A stretch of DNA of 48,455 nucleotides from Thiotrichales bacterium (GCA_020341835.1 CP070838.1:2111530-2159984), one strand, 5' to 3'. Counted from the stretch's first letter, positions 33,282 to 43,174 are shown. The notes: generated by a model from the letters alone, not told the origin. Made by a program: numbers and translations.

Positions 33282-34049
33282 GTGTCAGTGATAATTAAAA
33301 CTGCGAAAGAAATTGAAAAAATGCGCGTGGCAGGTCGTCTCGCAGGTGAGGTCCTGCAAATGATACGTTCCCACGTAAAAGCCGGCGTCACCACCGGCGA
33401 ACTGGATCGCATCTGTCACGACTACATCGTTAACACACAGAAAGCCATACCGGCACCACTGAACTACCACGGCTTTCCGAAATCAATCTGCACCTCGGTC
33501 AATCACCAGGTATGCCACGGCATACCCGGCGACAAAATTCTGAAGAATGGCGATATCGTTAACATCGATATCACCGTAATCAAGGATGAATTCCACGGTG
33601 ATACCAGCAAGATGTTCATGATTGGTGAACCCAATATCCGCTCCTCCCGCGTCAGCAAGATTGCCCACGAGTGCCTGGTGATAGGTATCGAGCAGGTAAA
33701 ACCCGGTACCCGACTTGGCGATATCGGCTACGCCATCCAGCAACATGCTGAATCCAGTCACTGCTCCGTGGTACGTGAATATTGCGGACACGGGATTGGC
33801 CGCGGCTTCCATGAGGAACCGCAGGTTCTGCACTATGGCAAGCCGGGTACCGGCATCCAGCTTGAAGCCGGAATGACTTTCACCATAGAACCCATGATCA
33901 ATGCCGGCAAACGGCATGTGAAATTACTGAACGATAACTGGACGGTTGTGACAAAAGACCACAGCCCATCAGCCCAGTGGGAACATACCCTACTGGTCAC
34001 TGATGACGGCTATGAAGTCCTGACCCAGTGCCCGGGTGACGAGATCTGA
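33282..34049 (+). CDS. map: Methionine aminopeptidase type I
   Basis: This 255-residue cytosolic pita-bread enzyme removes the initiator Met. The metal ligands appear in order: IDITVIKDEFHGDTSKMF (two Asp), CGHGIGRGFHEEP (His), FTIEPMI (Glu) and QWEHTLLV (Glu). The start is GTG 33282 with TAAGGA upstream. It is divergent from rpsB, the usual gammaproteobacterial placement, and its stop abuts glnD. Confidence 0.96.
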   Translation: MSVIIKTAKEIEKMRVAGRLAGEVLQMIRSHVKAGVTTGELDRICHDYIVNTQKAIPAPLNYHGFPKSICTSVNHQVCHGIPGDKILKNGDIVNIDITVIKDEFHGDTSKMFMIGEPNIRSSRVSKIAHECLVIGIEQVKPGTRLGDIGYAIQQHAESSHCSVVREYCGHGIGRGFHEEPQVLHYGKPGTGIQLEAGMTFTIEPMINAGKRHVKLLNDNWTVVTKDHSPSAQWEHTLLVTDDGYEVLTQCPGDEI

Positions 34050-34050
34050 C

Positions 34051-36729
34051 ATGCATGCCATAAACGATGCCACGAGATGCGATATCAACAGCCTCTTTGA
34101 TGAAGCAAAACTGAAGGCGGTACTGCAGTCCAGTCCTGAAGATGTGCTGGAAACACTGAAAGCATCCGTTACCGGCATCAATGAAGGATTGAAAACACAT
34201 TATCAGAGCGGAGCACCGGTCGAGGAGATTGTCACAGGCCGTGCAGCACTGATCGACCGGCTGCTGATTATTCTGTTCAAACATTTTTTTTCAGCCTGCA
34301 AACAGGATATAGCACTTATCGCAGTTGGAGGTTATGGTCGCGGCGAATTACACCCGTCATCAGACATCGATCTGATGTTGTTGCTGCAGGACGAAGAAGA
34401 CGAGCCGACGCAAGCTGCGATCGAGCAATTTATCATGCTGCTGTGGGACGGCCGTCTTGAAATCGGCCACAGCGTTCGCACACTGGATGAATGCGTTGAG
34501 GAAGCGACTAATGACATAACAGTTGCGACCAATATTATGGAATCACGCCTGCTGGCAGGCAACACGGCACTGTTCGAACAAATGCACCTGATGACCGGTC
34601 CCGAACAAATGTGGGACGATCAGTCGTTCTTTCAGGCCAAACTGACGGAACAGATTCAGCGCAACGGAAAATACAACGATACCGCCTACAACCTTGAACC
34701 CAATATCAAGGAGGGTCACGGAGGACTCAGGGACATACAGATGATTGGCTGGGTCGCAAAACGCCATTTTGGCGCATCCAGCCTGCGCGACCTGGTCGAT
34801 CATGACTTCCTGCGTGAAGAAGAACTCAAGACCTTGCTTGAAGGGCAACGCTTGCTATGGCGCATCCGTTGCAGCCTGCATTACCTGACCGGCCGCAGGG
34901 AGGATCGTTTGCTGTTTGACTACCAGTATCAGCTCGCTATCGAGTTTGGCTACAAGGACAACAAGGAAGCGCCGAAAAGCAACGTTGCCATCGAGCAATT
35001 CATGCAGCAGTACTACCGCACTGTCATGGAGCTCGAGCGCCTGAATGAAATGCTTTTGCAACTGTTCCGCGAAGCCATTCTGTACAAGGACCAACCGGGC
35101 GAAATTGAAGTAATCAGCGAATCATTCCAGATCAAGCATGGATACATTGAAGTCACGCATGCGGATGTTTTCAAAAACAGGCCGACTACCCTGCTGGAAC
35201 TGTTTCTGGTTAACGAGCAGCATCCTGAAATCCAGGGCGTTCGTGCTGAAACGATAAGACTGATTCGTGAAAACCGCCACCTGATTAATGATGAGTTCCG
35301 TCAATCCGGCGAAGCCAAACGGCTGTTCGTACATATCATTCGACAAAGCCGTGGCGTCACCCATGAATTCAGGCGCATGAATCGATATGGCATCCTTGCT
35401 GCCTACATACCCGCATTTGCCCAGATCGTAGGGCGTATGCAATATGACCTGTTTCATGCCTATACCGTGGACCAGCACACACTTTTCGTGTTGCGAAATA
35501 TGCGCCGCCTGACGGTACCCGAATTCTGTCACGAGTTTCCGCTGGCCAGCGGTATATCGCATCACCTGAAGAAACCCGAATTGCTCTATCTGGCGGGCCT
35601 GTTCCACGATATCGCGAAAGGACGTGATGGCGATCACTCCGAGCTCGGCGCTGTGGACGCACTGGAATTCTGTCTCGATCATGGACTGAACCAGGAAGAT
35701 GCCGATCTTGTCAGCTGGCTGGTTCGCAACCACCTGATCATGTCAATTACCGCTCAACGCAAGGATATCAGTGATCCGGAAATAATTGCGGAATTTACCG
35801 AGCAGGTGAACTCGCTCGAAAAACTTGATTATCTCTACCTGCTGACGATGTGCGATATTCGCGCTACCAATCCCAAGCAGTGGAACAGCTGGAAAGACAA
35901 GTTGCTGATCGAGCTGTACAACAAAACAGCGGAAGTTCTACAACAGGGGTTCGAAAACCAGGCGAACAAGCAGGACGAAATCGATCACAACCGCACCTAC
36001 GCTTTCAGAAGCCTGTCCAAGGAAGGTTTTGGAACACTCGAGATCAATGCCATCTGGGACAATTTCACAGACGAATATTTTCTCAGGCACAAACCTGCAG
36101 AAATCGTCTGGCACACCCGGCTTATCATTCAGCATGCCAACAAGGAATCCCCGGTGGTCAAGGTCAGAACCGATCGGCGCACCGGCAGCATGGAGATTTT
36201 CGTCTTCAGCAAATCATTGAAATATCTCTTCGCGAGGATAGTCAGCGTGCTGGGCCAGTTAAATCTGAGCGTCGCAGATGCATTTATCATGCGCGGTATG
36301 CATGGTTGCCTGCTGGAGACCTACAAGGTCATATTCTCAGACGACATGGTTGAACATATCGAACACTATGCCCGGGAAGTGGTACCCCAGATCCTGGACA
36401 AGCTGGCGGACAAGGAGCTGAAGGATCTTGCCTCCATGGCGATTCCACGTGTACAGAAACACTTCCCGGTAGAAACAAAAATCAGTTTCACCCGGGTTGA
36501 AGACAGCGGTATCACGCGAATGCATATCGAGACGGCCGACAGACCAGGGCTGCTTTTTATTATTGCAAGAACCTTCATTCAATGTAACATTGGCATCCAC
36601 AGCGCCAAAATCTCCACAGCAGGTGAAACCGCTATCGATTCGTTCGACATCACCCACTTCGACACCCGTACACAGTTGAGTGACGACATGCAGCAACAGC
36701 TTAAACAGGCGTTACTGGAACAACTTTAG
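34051..36729 (+). CDS. glnD: Bifunctional PII uridylyltransferase/uridylyl-removing enzyme
   Basis: The gene encodes 892 residues from ATG 34051, one base after the map stop; a GTG at 34036 is an alternative start. The nucleotidyltransferase motif GGYGRGELHPSSDIDLM is near residues 92-110, the HD hydrolase motif LFHDIAKGRDGDHSELG near 517-533, and two ACT domains that sense glutamine fill the last 180 residues. It adds UMP to PII when nitrogen is scarce and removes it when glutamine is high. No frameshift is seen. It is followed directly by dapE (TAGATG). Confidence 0.96.
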   Translation: MHAINDATRCDINSLFDEAKLKAVLQSSPEDVLETLKASVTGINEGLKTHYQSGAPVEEIVTGRAALIDRLLIILFKHFFSACKQDIALIAVGGYGRGELHPSSDIDLMLLLQDEEDEPTQAAIEQFIMLLWDGRLEIGHSVRTLDECVEEATNDITVATNIMESRLLAGNTALFEQMHLMTGPEQMWDDQSFFQAKLTEQIQRNGKYNDTAYNLEPNIKEGHGGLRDIQMIGWVAKRHFGASSLRDLVDHDFLREEELKTLLEGQRLLWRIRCSLHYLTGRREDRLLFDYQYQLAIEFGYKDNKEAPKSNVAIEQFMQQYYRTVMELERLNEMLLQLFREAILYKDQPGEIEVISESFQIKHGYIEVTHADVFKNRPTTLLELFLVNEQHPEIQGVRAETIRLIRENRHLINDEFRQSGEAKRLFVHIIRQSRGVTHEFRRMNRYGILAAYIPAFAQIVGRMQYDLFHAYTVDQHTLFVLRNMRRLTVPEFCHEFPLASGISHHLKKPELLYLAGLFHDIAKGRDGDHSELGAVDALEFCLDHGLNQEDADLVSWLVRNHLIMSITAQRKDISDPEIIAEFTEQVNSLEKLDYLYLLTMCDIRATNPKQWNSWKDKLLIELYNKTAEVLQQGFENQANKQDEIDHNRTYAFRSLSKEGFGTLEINAIWDNFTDEYFLRHKPAEIVWHTRLIIQHANKESPVVKVRTDRRTGSMEIFVFSKSLKYLFARIVSVLGQLNLSVADAFIMRGMHGCLLETYKVIFSDDMVEHIEHYAREVVPQILDKLADKELKDLASMAIPRVQKHFPVETKISFTRVEDSGITRMHIETADRPGLLFIIARTFIQCNIGIHSAKISTAGETAIDSFDITHFDTRTQLSDDMQQQLKQALLEQL

Positions 36730-37869
36730 ATGACATCAACGCTTGAACTGACCAAACAGCTGATCAGTCGCCCTTCAGTCACCCCTGACGACCAGGAATG
36801 CCAGCAGCTGATTGCTCAACATCTCAGGGAACTTGGCTTTGAGATCGAACATCACCGTTTCGGTGATGTCGACAATTTATGGGCGCGGCGGGGTACCGCG
36901 CCACCCCTGTTTGTATTCGCCGGTCACACTGACGTTGTACCACCGGGGCCGGTTGAGCAATGGCAGCACGACCCTTTTACCCCGACGATATCCGGCACGA
37001 CACTGTATGGCCGTGGCGCCGCGGACATGAAAGGCAGCATTGCAGCAATGATCAGCGCCTGCGAAAGATTCATTGGCGAATATCCCGATCACGACGGATC
37101 CATCGCATTTCTGATTACCAGTGATGAAGAAGGGCCTGCGGTTGACGGAACCGTGAAAATCATCGAACTGTTGCAGCAGCGCGATATAAGCATCGACTGG
37201 TGCCTCGTTGGCGAGCCGACCAGCACGAATACTGTTGGTGATGTGGTCAAAAACGGGCGCCGCGGATCACTCTCCGGCACATTGAAGATTATCGGTACAC
37301 AGGGACACATTGCCTACCCTCACCTGGCCGACAACCCGATCCACCGGTTTGCCCCCGCGTTGAACGCCCTGGTTAACGAGCAATGGGATAGCGGCAACGA
37401 ATTCTTTCCACCGACCAGTTTCCAGATCTCCAACATCAATGCCGGTACAGGTGCAAATAATGTCATTCCCGGTTCGGTCGAGTTACTGTTCAATCTGCGG
37501 TTTTCAACCGAAATTGCCGAAGACCAGATTCGACAACGCATCGAACGGATTCTCAACGAAAATCAACTCGAGTATGAATTGATCTGGGCATTATCCGGCA
37601 ACCCCTTCCTGACACGCGGCGGCGCGTTGATCGATGCGACCAGGACAGCGATCAGGAATGTCTGTGATTTCGAAACCGAACTGTCTACCAGCGGTGGCAC
37701 GTCTGACGGGCGTTTCATTGCCCCCACCGGCGCGCAGGTGATCGAACTGGGTCCGGTCAACGCAAGCATCCACAAAATCGATGAAAACGTCGATACCGAA
37801 GAACTGGAAAACCTCAGCAGGATCTACCAGGAGATACTCGTACAATTGTTCATCAAACAGGACCTGTAG
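36730..37869 (+). CDS. dapE: Succinyl-diaminopimelate desuccinylase
   Basis: This 379-residue zinc aminoacylase releases LL-diaminopimelate for lysine and peptidoglycan. Metal ligands lie in FAGHTDVVPPGP (His66, Asp68), GRGAADMKGS (Asp99) and SDEEGPA (Glu133/Glu134); SGGTSDGRFIAPTG and NASIHKIDENV complete the family pattern. It begins immediately after the glnD stop codon, so the two are co-expressed. Confidence 0.96.
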   Translation: MTSTLELTKQLISRPSVTPDDQECQQLIAQHLRELGFEIEHHRFGDVDNLWARRGTAPPLFVFAGHTDVVPPGPVEQWQHDPFTPTISGTTLYGRGAADMKGSIAAMISACERFIGEYPDHDGSIAFLITSDEEGPAVDGTVKIIELLQQRDISIDWCLVGEPTSTNTVGDVVKNGRRGSLSGTLKIIGTQGHIAYPHLADNPIHRFAPALNALVNEQWDSGNEFFPPTSFQISNINAGTGANNVIPGSVELLFNLRFSTEIAEDQIRQRIERILNENQLEYELIWALSGNPFLTRGGALIDATRTAIRNVCDFETELSTSGGTSDGRFIAPTGAQVIELGPVNASIHKIDENVDTEELENLSRIYQEILVQLFIKQDL

Positions 37870-37921
37870 CGGTCTCTTGAGCTACAATCGGGATAAATAA
37901 CAATAATAAAAAAGGTGCTCC

Positions 37922-38305
37922 ATGAATCTGGAAAAAGTTGTTTTCAGTTTCTTCATGATTCTCGCTCTGACCCTGAACTTTGGCTTTTTTGTCGGTGAAG
38001 TGGATGACCCGGCACATCATAATGTCTACGAACTTTATGCAGTACTGGTCGTCAACCTGATCGCCACCGTGATGAAATTCGGCGACCGGTCACAGCTTGG
38101 CGCAATGCTGCTGGCGACCAGCCTTGTTGCTGTCGTACAGTTGATTTCGGCTACGATCGTCTGGACCGTTGCCGTTCATGTACAGGATACAGGACTGACG
38201 CCTGCCGTCATGTCCACCATCGTATCCCTGAGCGGCGGAGCAATGCTTGCGAATATCATATCGGTCATCCTGTTGATGATCGAAGCGGCGATGCTGCGGC
38301 ATTAA
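37922..38305 (+). CDS. DUF6394-like four-helix membrane protein
   Basis: This 127-residue inner-membrane protein has about four helices, with NLEKVVFSFFMILALTLNFG at the start, HHNVYELYAVLVVNLIATV in the second helix region and LSGGAMLANIISVILLMIE at the end. I recognise it as a DUF6394-type protein, which in other gammaproteobacteria also sits before a potassium-channel-like NAD-binding protein. Function unknown. AAGGTG serves as ribosome binding site. It is separated from the channel gene by 40 bp on the same strand, so it may be an accessory subunit. Confidence 0.72.
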   Translation: MNLEKVVFSFFMILALTLNFGFFVGEVDDPAHHNVYELYAVLVVNLIATVMKFGDRSQLGAMLLATSLVAVVQLISATIVWTVAVHVQDTGLTPAVMSTIVSLSGGAMLANIISVILLMIEAAMLRH

Positions 38306-38345
38306 ACGAGGCATTTTCAGCTCCAGGAATGAAGAGGTCTGACCA

Positions 38346-40091
38346 ATGAACCTGGTTACCTCGATGATACTGCGGCGGATGCGAACGCCGTTCATACTGC
38401 TTATCGCTGTCTACAATTTCGCCATCCTGGGGATGATACTAATACCCGGCGTCGATGATCAGGGAAACCCCTGGCACATGAGCATTTTCCATGCGTTTTA
38501 CTTCGTCAGCTTTACGGCAACGACGATCGGCTTCGGTGAAATTCCCTTTCCGCTGTCCGACGCGCAACGATTATGGGCGGTATTTTCAATCTATATACTG
38601 GTGATTGCCTGGCTGTATGCGATCGGCAAAATTCTTGCACTGGTTCAGGACCCGCACTTCAAGGCAGCTGTCACCAGATCCCGTTTCAAAAAGAACGTAA
38701 AAACGCTTCACGAACCTTTCTACCTGGTGTGCGGTCTCGGCGAGACCGGCCACGAGGTTGTGACTGCATTGACCGAGGAGCACTACCGTGCAGTGGTTAT
38801 TGAGAAAAATCCAAACAACCTGAACGAAATCAGATTAAATGACATGCGGGAATATGTCCCCAACATCATTGGCGATGCCTCGGACGCACATCAGCTTGAA
38901 GACGCCGGCATCCGACACCCGAAATGCAATGGCGTCATCGCTGTTACCGCATCGGATGATACCAACCTGAAGATCGCCATTACCAGCAAACTGCTCCATC
39001 CCGGCGTCAAGGTGGTTTGCCGTTCTGAATTGAAAGAATATGAAGAAAACATGCTGTCATTCGGCACCGATAACGTGGTTAACCCGTTTGAGACCTTTGC
39101 GACCATATTCCAGATGGTCATGCACTCGCCATCGCTCTACCTGATAAACGACTGGCTGACGGGAGCTCCCTATACAAAACTCAGCGACCCGATTTACTTC
39201 AGATATGGTCACTGGATACTTTGCGGTTACGGGCGGTTTGGCAAGCAGCTCTACCAGTTGCTGATCGATCAGGATATCCATGTCACAGTTATTGATCCAT
39301 CGATGGAAGTCCGTGATGAATTCGAGCACCACCATGTTGAGCACAAGAATAACTTCATCGTCGGTACCGGGATCGACGAAAAGACGCTCAAAAAAGCCGG
39401 GATCGAAAGCTCCGCAGGCATCATCGCAGGTTCTGATAATGACTCAAACAACCTCTCAATCATCATGACCGCTCGCGCAATAAATCCCGATGTATTCGTG
39501 GTGGCACGGCAGAACATTTATAACAACCATGATCTCTATTCTGCTACGAAAGCCAACCTGATCATGCGTCCGAGAGAAATCACCGCACGCAAGATCCGCG
39601 CCGTTTTCCTCAACCCCTTACTGGTTGATTATCTTGAAATCGCCAAGCACTACGATGAGGAATGGGCGAATATCGCTATCAGCAGGATGAGCGGTGTCAT
39701 TGGCAGTCATAATCCCCACATATGGACGGTAGAAATCAACAAGAGCCAGTCGCCCGCGGTCAGCAACGCCCTCAAACTTGGTCGAAAAGTTTTTCTCGGT
39801 CATATCACCCAGGACCCGGCCTCCAGGTATCTCAAACTCCGCTGCGTGCCGTTAATGCATGTTCGCGGCGAAGAGAAAACCATGATGCCCGAGGATGACA
39901 CCGAGATACAACCGGGTGACAAAATTCTGTTCTGCGGAACCCGCGAAGTCAAAAACAGCATGGACTGGACCCTGAAAGTCATGAGCAGCCTGAATTACGT
40001 AATGACATTCAAGAATGAACCCGAGTCGTTCGCGTGGCGGATCCTGCACCGCTACCTGCACAAGACCGAACGCCGCAAGGTACCGCGTTAG
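38346..40091 (+). CDS. Potassium channel-like protein with two TrkA-N (RCK) domains
   Basis: This 581-residue protein has two transmembrane helices (about 12-34 and 75-100) flanking a pore loop SFTATTIGFGEIP, whose TIGFG is a variant of the potassium filter TVGYG. Two cytosolic RCK units follow, each starting with a Rossmann loop (VCGLGETG near 125 and LCGYGRFG near 295). TrkA-C-like parts follow, ending with EIQPGDKILFCG. It is probably a ligand-gated K+ channel of the MthK/Kch type, but with tandem RCKs in one chain. GAGGT lies before ATG 38346. It pairs with the DUF6394-like gene. Confidence 0.85.
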   Translation: MNLVTSMILRRMRTPFILLIAVYNFAILGMILIPGVDDQGNPWHMSIFHAFYFVSFTATTIGFGEIPFPLSDAQRLWAVFSIYILVIAWLYAIGKILALVQDPHFKAAVTRSRFKKNVKTLHEPFYLVCGLGETGHEVVTALTEEHYRAVVIEKNPNNLNEIRLNDMREYVPNIIGDASDAHQLEDAGIRHPKCNGVIAVTASDDTNLKIAITSKLLHPGVKVVCRSELKEYEENMLSFGTDNVVNPFETFATIFQMVMHSPSLYLINDWLTGAPYTKLSDPIYFRYGHWILCGYGRFGKQLYQLLIDQDIHVTVIDPSMEVRDEFEHHHVEHKNNFIVGTGIDEKTLKKAGIESSAGIIAGSDNDSNNLSIIMTARAINPDVFVVARQNIYNNHDLYSATKANLIMRPREITARKIRAVFLNPLLVDYLEIAKHYDEEWANIAISRMSGVIGSHNPHIWTVEINKSQSPAVSNALKLGRKVFLGHITQDPASRYLKLRCVPLMHVRGEEKTMMPEDDTEIQPGDKILFCGTREVKNSMDWTLKVMSSLNYVMTFKNEPESFAWRILHRYLHKTERRKVPR

Positions 40092-40112
40092 CCCATCATC
40101 CGGCCCTCAAAC

Positions 40113-40141
40113 TGCGCAAGCCTCGGTTTGGCTGATATAAT
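40113..40141 (+). promoter_or_regulatory. Promoter of tRNA-Arg
   Basis: A perfect TATAAT (40136-40141) lies 16 bp before the tRNA. The best -35 at 17-bp spacing is the weak TGCGCA (40113-40118). Confidence 0.45.
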
Positions 40142-40157
40142 ATGCGCTGATCCATAC

Positions 40158-40234
40158 GCCCCGGTAGCTCAGCTGGATAGAGCAGCCGCCTCCTAAGCGG
40201 CAGGTCGGACGTTCAAATCGTCTCCGGGGCGCCA
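40158..40234 (+). tRNA. tRNA-Arg (anticodon CCT)
   Basis: This is a full cloverleaf. The acceptor arms GCCCCGG (40158-40164) and CCGGGGC (40224-40230) pair over 7 bp. The D arm is GCTC/GAGC. The anticodon stem GCCGC/GCGGC holds the loop CTCCTAA with anticodon CCT, reading AGG. The T loop is TTCAAAT, the discriminator base is G and CCA is encoded. It stands alone between the channel gene and the cyclophilin gene. Confidence 0.97.
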
Positions 40235-40358
40235 TATTCCTGCTCTGCACCTGTCCAACAGCAGATGATGACCTTTTATGCGCGAAACCGTAGAATACGG
40301 TCAGATTCGCCCCCGACAGCCAAGGGGGTCCAATAACAACAAACCAAAGGCCGTCATT

Positions 40359-40856
40359 ATGTCTACTGTCAAGCTGGCAACATCGAAAGGTGACATTGTC
40401 ATCGAACTGAATCAGGAAAAAGCACCGCTCACCGTCGAGAACTTCCTTAACTATGTGCGTGATGGCTTCTACGACGGAACCATTTTTCACCGTGTGATAC
40501 CTAACTTCATGATTCAGGGCGGCGGATTCAACGACCAGATGATGCAGAAAATGACCAGGGATCCGATCAAAAATGAGGCGGATAACGGCCTCGCTAACGA
40601 CCGCGGCACAATCGCCATGGCCCGCACGCCGGATCCGGATTCGGCTACGGCCCAGTTTTTTATCAATCACAAGGACAACGCTTTCCTGAACTACACCGCT
40701 CCTAGCGCCCAGGGCTGGGGTTACTGCGTGTTCGGCAAAGTGACCGACGGCATGGACATCGTCGATGAAATCGCCAAGGTCAAAACAACCAATCGCGGCG
40801 GCCACAGCGATGTTCCCGAGGACGTTATCCTGATTACTTCAGCAACTGAAATCTGA
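40359..40856 (+). CDS. ppiB: Cyclophilin-type peptidyl-prolyl isomerase B
   Basis: The gene encodes 165 residues from ATG 40359, the length of cytosolic PpiB. The longer frame from 40278 starts just after the tRNA and adds residues unlike the family. It has [39 protein letters not shown] (catalytic Arg), [20 protein letters not shown] and the closing [10 protein letters not shown]. It has no signal peptide. It speeds cis-trans isomerisation of prolyl bonds. It lies 3 bp before lpxH, so they share a transcript. Confidence 0.94.
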   Translation: MSTVKLATSKGDIVIELNQEKAPLTVENFLNYVRDGFYDGTIFHRVIPNFMIQGGGFNDQMMQKMTRDPIKNEADNGLANDRGTIAMARTPDPDSATAQFFINHKDNAFLNYTAPSAQGWGYCVFGKVTDGMDIVDEIAKVKTTNRGGHSDVPEDVILITSATEI

Positions 40857-40859
40857 TTA

Positions 40860-41588
40860 ATGTCGGGCAAAAGTCTGTTTATATCAGACTTGCATCTTGC
40901 ACCGGAGCGTCCCGGCATCATCAGACTTTTTGAGAAATTTGTTGACGAGGTCGCTATCCACGCCGGAACGCTATATATCCTCGGCGATTTTCTCGAATAC
41001 TGGATAGGTGATGATGACAAGGCGGCCGGACTGGACCCTGTTTTCGCCGCACTTTCAAGACTCCATCAGGCCGGCACAGAAATAAAACTGATGCATGGCA
41101 ACCGGGATTTCCTTGTTGGCAGAAAATCCGCCCGACGTTACCACTTTGACATCATTGATGACCCTTCGCTGATCGACATTAACCGGCAGCAGGTCTTGCT
41201 GATGCACGGTGACCTTTTATGCACCGATGATATTCCCTACCAGAACTTCCGACGCAAGGTGCGCAGCAGGACCGTGCAGGGCATTTTCCTGACCCTGCCG
41301 CTGTTCGTGCGCGAGCGCATTGCCAGGTCACTGCGCAATACCAGTGAAAAAGCCACGGCCTACAAGTCAGAAGACATCATGGACGTCAATCAGCAAACCG
41401 TCGAGGATACGATGAAGACCCAAAACGCCGATGTGTTGATACATGGCCACACTCACAGGCCCGGTATCCACGAATTCGAGCTTGACGGCAAGACGGTGAA
41501 AAGGATTGTACTCGGTGACTGGTATGAAGACGGTAATTACCTTCGCATTAATGATAATAACGAGTTCGAACTGGTGAGGTTCAGTTAG
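40860..41588 (+). CDS. lpxH: UDP-2,3-diacylglucosamine diphosphatase
   Basis: This 242-residue calcineurin-like Mn2+ phosphoesterase converts UDP-2,3-diacylglucosamine to lipid X in lipid A synthesis. All five metal-binding blocks are present: ISDLHLAPERP, GDFLEYWIGDD, HGNRDFLVG, MHGDLLCTDD and HGHTHRPGIH. It sits directly after ppiB, as often in gammaproteobacteria. It confirms that the lipid A pathway uses LpxH rather than LpxI. Confidence 0.95.
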   Translation: MSGKSLFISDLHLAPERPGIIRLFEKFVDEVAIHAGTLYILGDFLEYWIGDDDKAAGLDPVFAALSRLHQAGTEIKLMHGNRDFLVGRKSARRYHFDIIDDPSLIDINRQQVLLMHGDLLCTDDIPYQNFRRKVRSRTVQGIFLTLPLFVRERIARSLRNTSEKATAYKSEDIMDVNQQTVEDTMKTQNADVLIHGHTHRPGIHEFELDGKTVKRIVLGDWYEDGNYLRINDNNEFELVRFS

Positions 41589-41598
41589 GGATTCATTT

Positions 41599-42327
41599 TT
41601 AATCGCCATCGCCTTTAAGCGAATACTGCCGGTAGTCAGGCGGTATATCGAAAATCGACACGTCCACGCTGGTGTTCTCGAAATTAACCAGCTGGCGCAC
41701 GCGCTGATTGCTGTGCCACTCCTGTATCGGCAGCCCTTTCTGGTAATAATCGCCTTTATTGTAGATCTGATCGACGAGATAACAGGGTGTACGAAATTCC
41801 TCGGGCGTATTCTCCAGCGTGCTGGAGTGCAGACCCGACATTATCGTCTGGAAAGCCTGGAGTGATTTCGCCGCCTCCGGCAACAGACCCGGCACCAGTT
41901 GAATGTCCATACAGGTTTCGCTGCTACCATCGGTCACGGCCCTGACGCGATAGTTATGCACCTTCTTGCCCGATATAGGCGGCACATCGTCGAGCGCCTG
42001 GAATTCGACAACAAGCTCAAAATCCGGATCGAAGGACTTATCGGGATATTTCGGGACAACAAGGATCGACTTGTTATAATGGCTGACGCTATATACCTTG
42101 CTTTTATCACGATCAAAAACTATATAGCCACTGCTGTCAGAGTCATCGTCAACCCGTATAAAATCATCGGAAACCGTATAGACAACCTCGTACGGCTCGA
42201 CATCCTGCTCTATCTCCTGGTATCTGAGTTTGACCGCTTCAACCTGATTTGCAGCGCCGGCCTGTGTTGCGAACAACACCAGCAAAGCACATGGTACAAA
42301 ACCCGCTTGTAATCGTCTGTCCATCAA
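41599..42327 (-). CDS. Secreted DUF4412-like protein of unknown function
   Basis: This 242-residue protein has a signal peptide (about 1-25, ending TQAGAA). The mature protein is beta-rich and acidic, with repeated short strands (YEVVYTVSDDFIRVDDDSD, SGYIVFDRDKSKVYSVSHYN) that recall DUF4412/LolA-like lipid-binding folds. Two Cys (in ETCMDIQ and TPCYLVD) could form a periplasmic disulfide. Function unknown. It overlaps the upstream DUF455 gene by 4 bp (ATGA), so it is coupled to it, and converges on lpxH with a 10-bp gap. Confidence 0.6.
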   Translation of the reverse strand: MMDRRLQAGFVPCALLVLFATQAGAANQVEAVKLRYQEIEQDVEPYEVVYTVSDDFIRVDDDSDSSGYIVFDRDKSKVYSVSHYNKSILVVPKYPDKSFDPDFELVVEFQALDDVPPISGKKVHNYRVRAVTDGSSETCMDIQLVPGLLPEAAKSLQAFQTIMSGLHSSTLENTPEEFRTPCYLVDQIYNKGDYYQKGLPIQEWHSNQRVRQLVNFENTSVDVSIFDIPPDYRQYSLKGDGD

Positions 42328-43154
42328 GCCATCGCCTCCTTTTGTACGCTCATCTCCAGGAGCTGCTGGATCTCATCTTCGGTAAACCCTGCCTGCAGCC
42401 TCGAATCCTCGTCGAACGGCCCCTGAATCACGCCCTTCATATGCTCGTTCAGCAGTCGCGTGAAAACATCTCGCGGTGACAATGCCCGCTGCTGGCAGAC
42501 GTAATTAAACCAGCGGGTCCCGATCAGTACATGCCCGATCTCCTCCCGGTGGATGACTTTCAGGATGTCGACGAGTGCCTGCTCCCCGACCGTTTCCAGC
42601 CTGGCAATCATCCCCGGCGTTACATCCAGGCCTCTGGCCTCGAGTACACGAGGAACCAGCGCCATTCGAACCATGACATCGTGATCCGTCTTGACGGCCA
42701 TTTCCCACAGGCCGTTGTGCGCATCGTAGTCGCCATACGAGGCGCCGTTGTCATCAAGGTATGTCGCCAGCATCAGAAAATGGCTTGACTCCTCTGCAGC
42801 GACACGCAACCAGTCGCTATAAAACTGTTCAGGCATGCCGCGAAATCGGTAGACAGCGTCCAGTGCGAGATTGATCGCGTTGAATTCGATATGCGTGATC
42901 GCGTGCGCCAGTTTCAGCAGCCCCTGCCTTGAATTAAATCCCCTCTTGGGTACTTTTCTCGGGCTTACCAGGCGCGGACGCTCGGGCCGGCCTGGATTTG
43001 GTATTGATACAGGTGCGGCGGACGAATTCCTGTCCAGTGCTTTCGCCAGCCAGCGCTGATACAACGCGCTGGCTGATGCAGCTTTTTCGAACGGCTGATC
43101 GATTTCAATACATCTCAGCGCCTGGTCGAACAGATTGTTATCTGACTTTGGCAT
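42324..43154 (-). CDS. DUF455 ferritin-like protein
   Basis: This 276-residue protein has the helical pattern of a ferritin-like diiron domain: HIEFNAINLALDAVYRF, AAEESSHFLML and VIHREEIGHVLIGTRWF, giving the Glu and ExxH ligands expected for two metal ions. It fits the DUF455 family, whose function is not established; related folds hydroxylate or store iron. The N-terminal 80 residues are a less conserved basic region. It has no signal peptide. It is preceded by a terminator from the gene upstream and coupled by overlap to a secreted unknown protein. Confidence 0.8.
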   Translation of the reverse strand: MPKSDNNLFDQALRCIEIDQPFEKAASASALYQRWLAKALDRNSSAAPVSIPNPGRPERPRLVSPRKVPKRGFNSRQGLLKLAHAITHIEFNAINLALDAVYRFRGMPEQFYSDWLRVAAEESSHFLMLATYLDDNGASYGDYDAHNGLWEMAVKTDHDVMVRMALVPRVLEARGLDVTPGMIARLETVGEQALVDILKVIHREEIGHVLIGTRWFNYVCQQRALSPRDVFTRLLNEHMKGVIQGPFDEDSRLQAGFTEDEIQQLLEMSVQKEAMA

Positions 43155-43174
43155 AAACCCGAATTCTATCAGAG

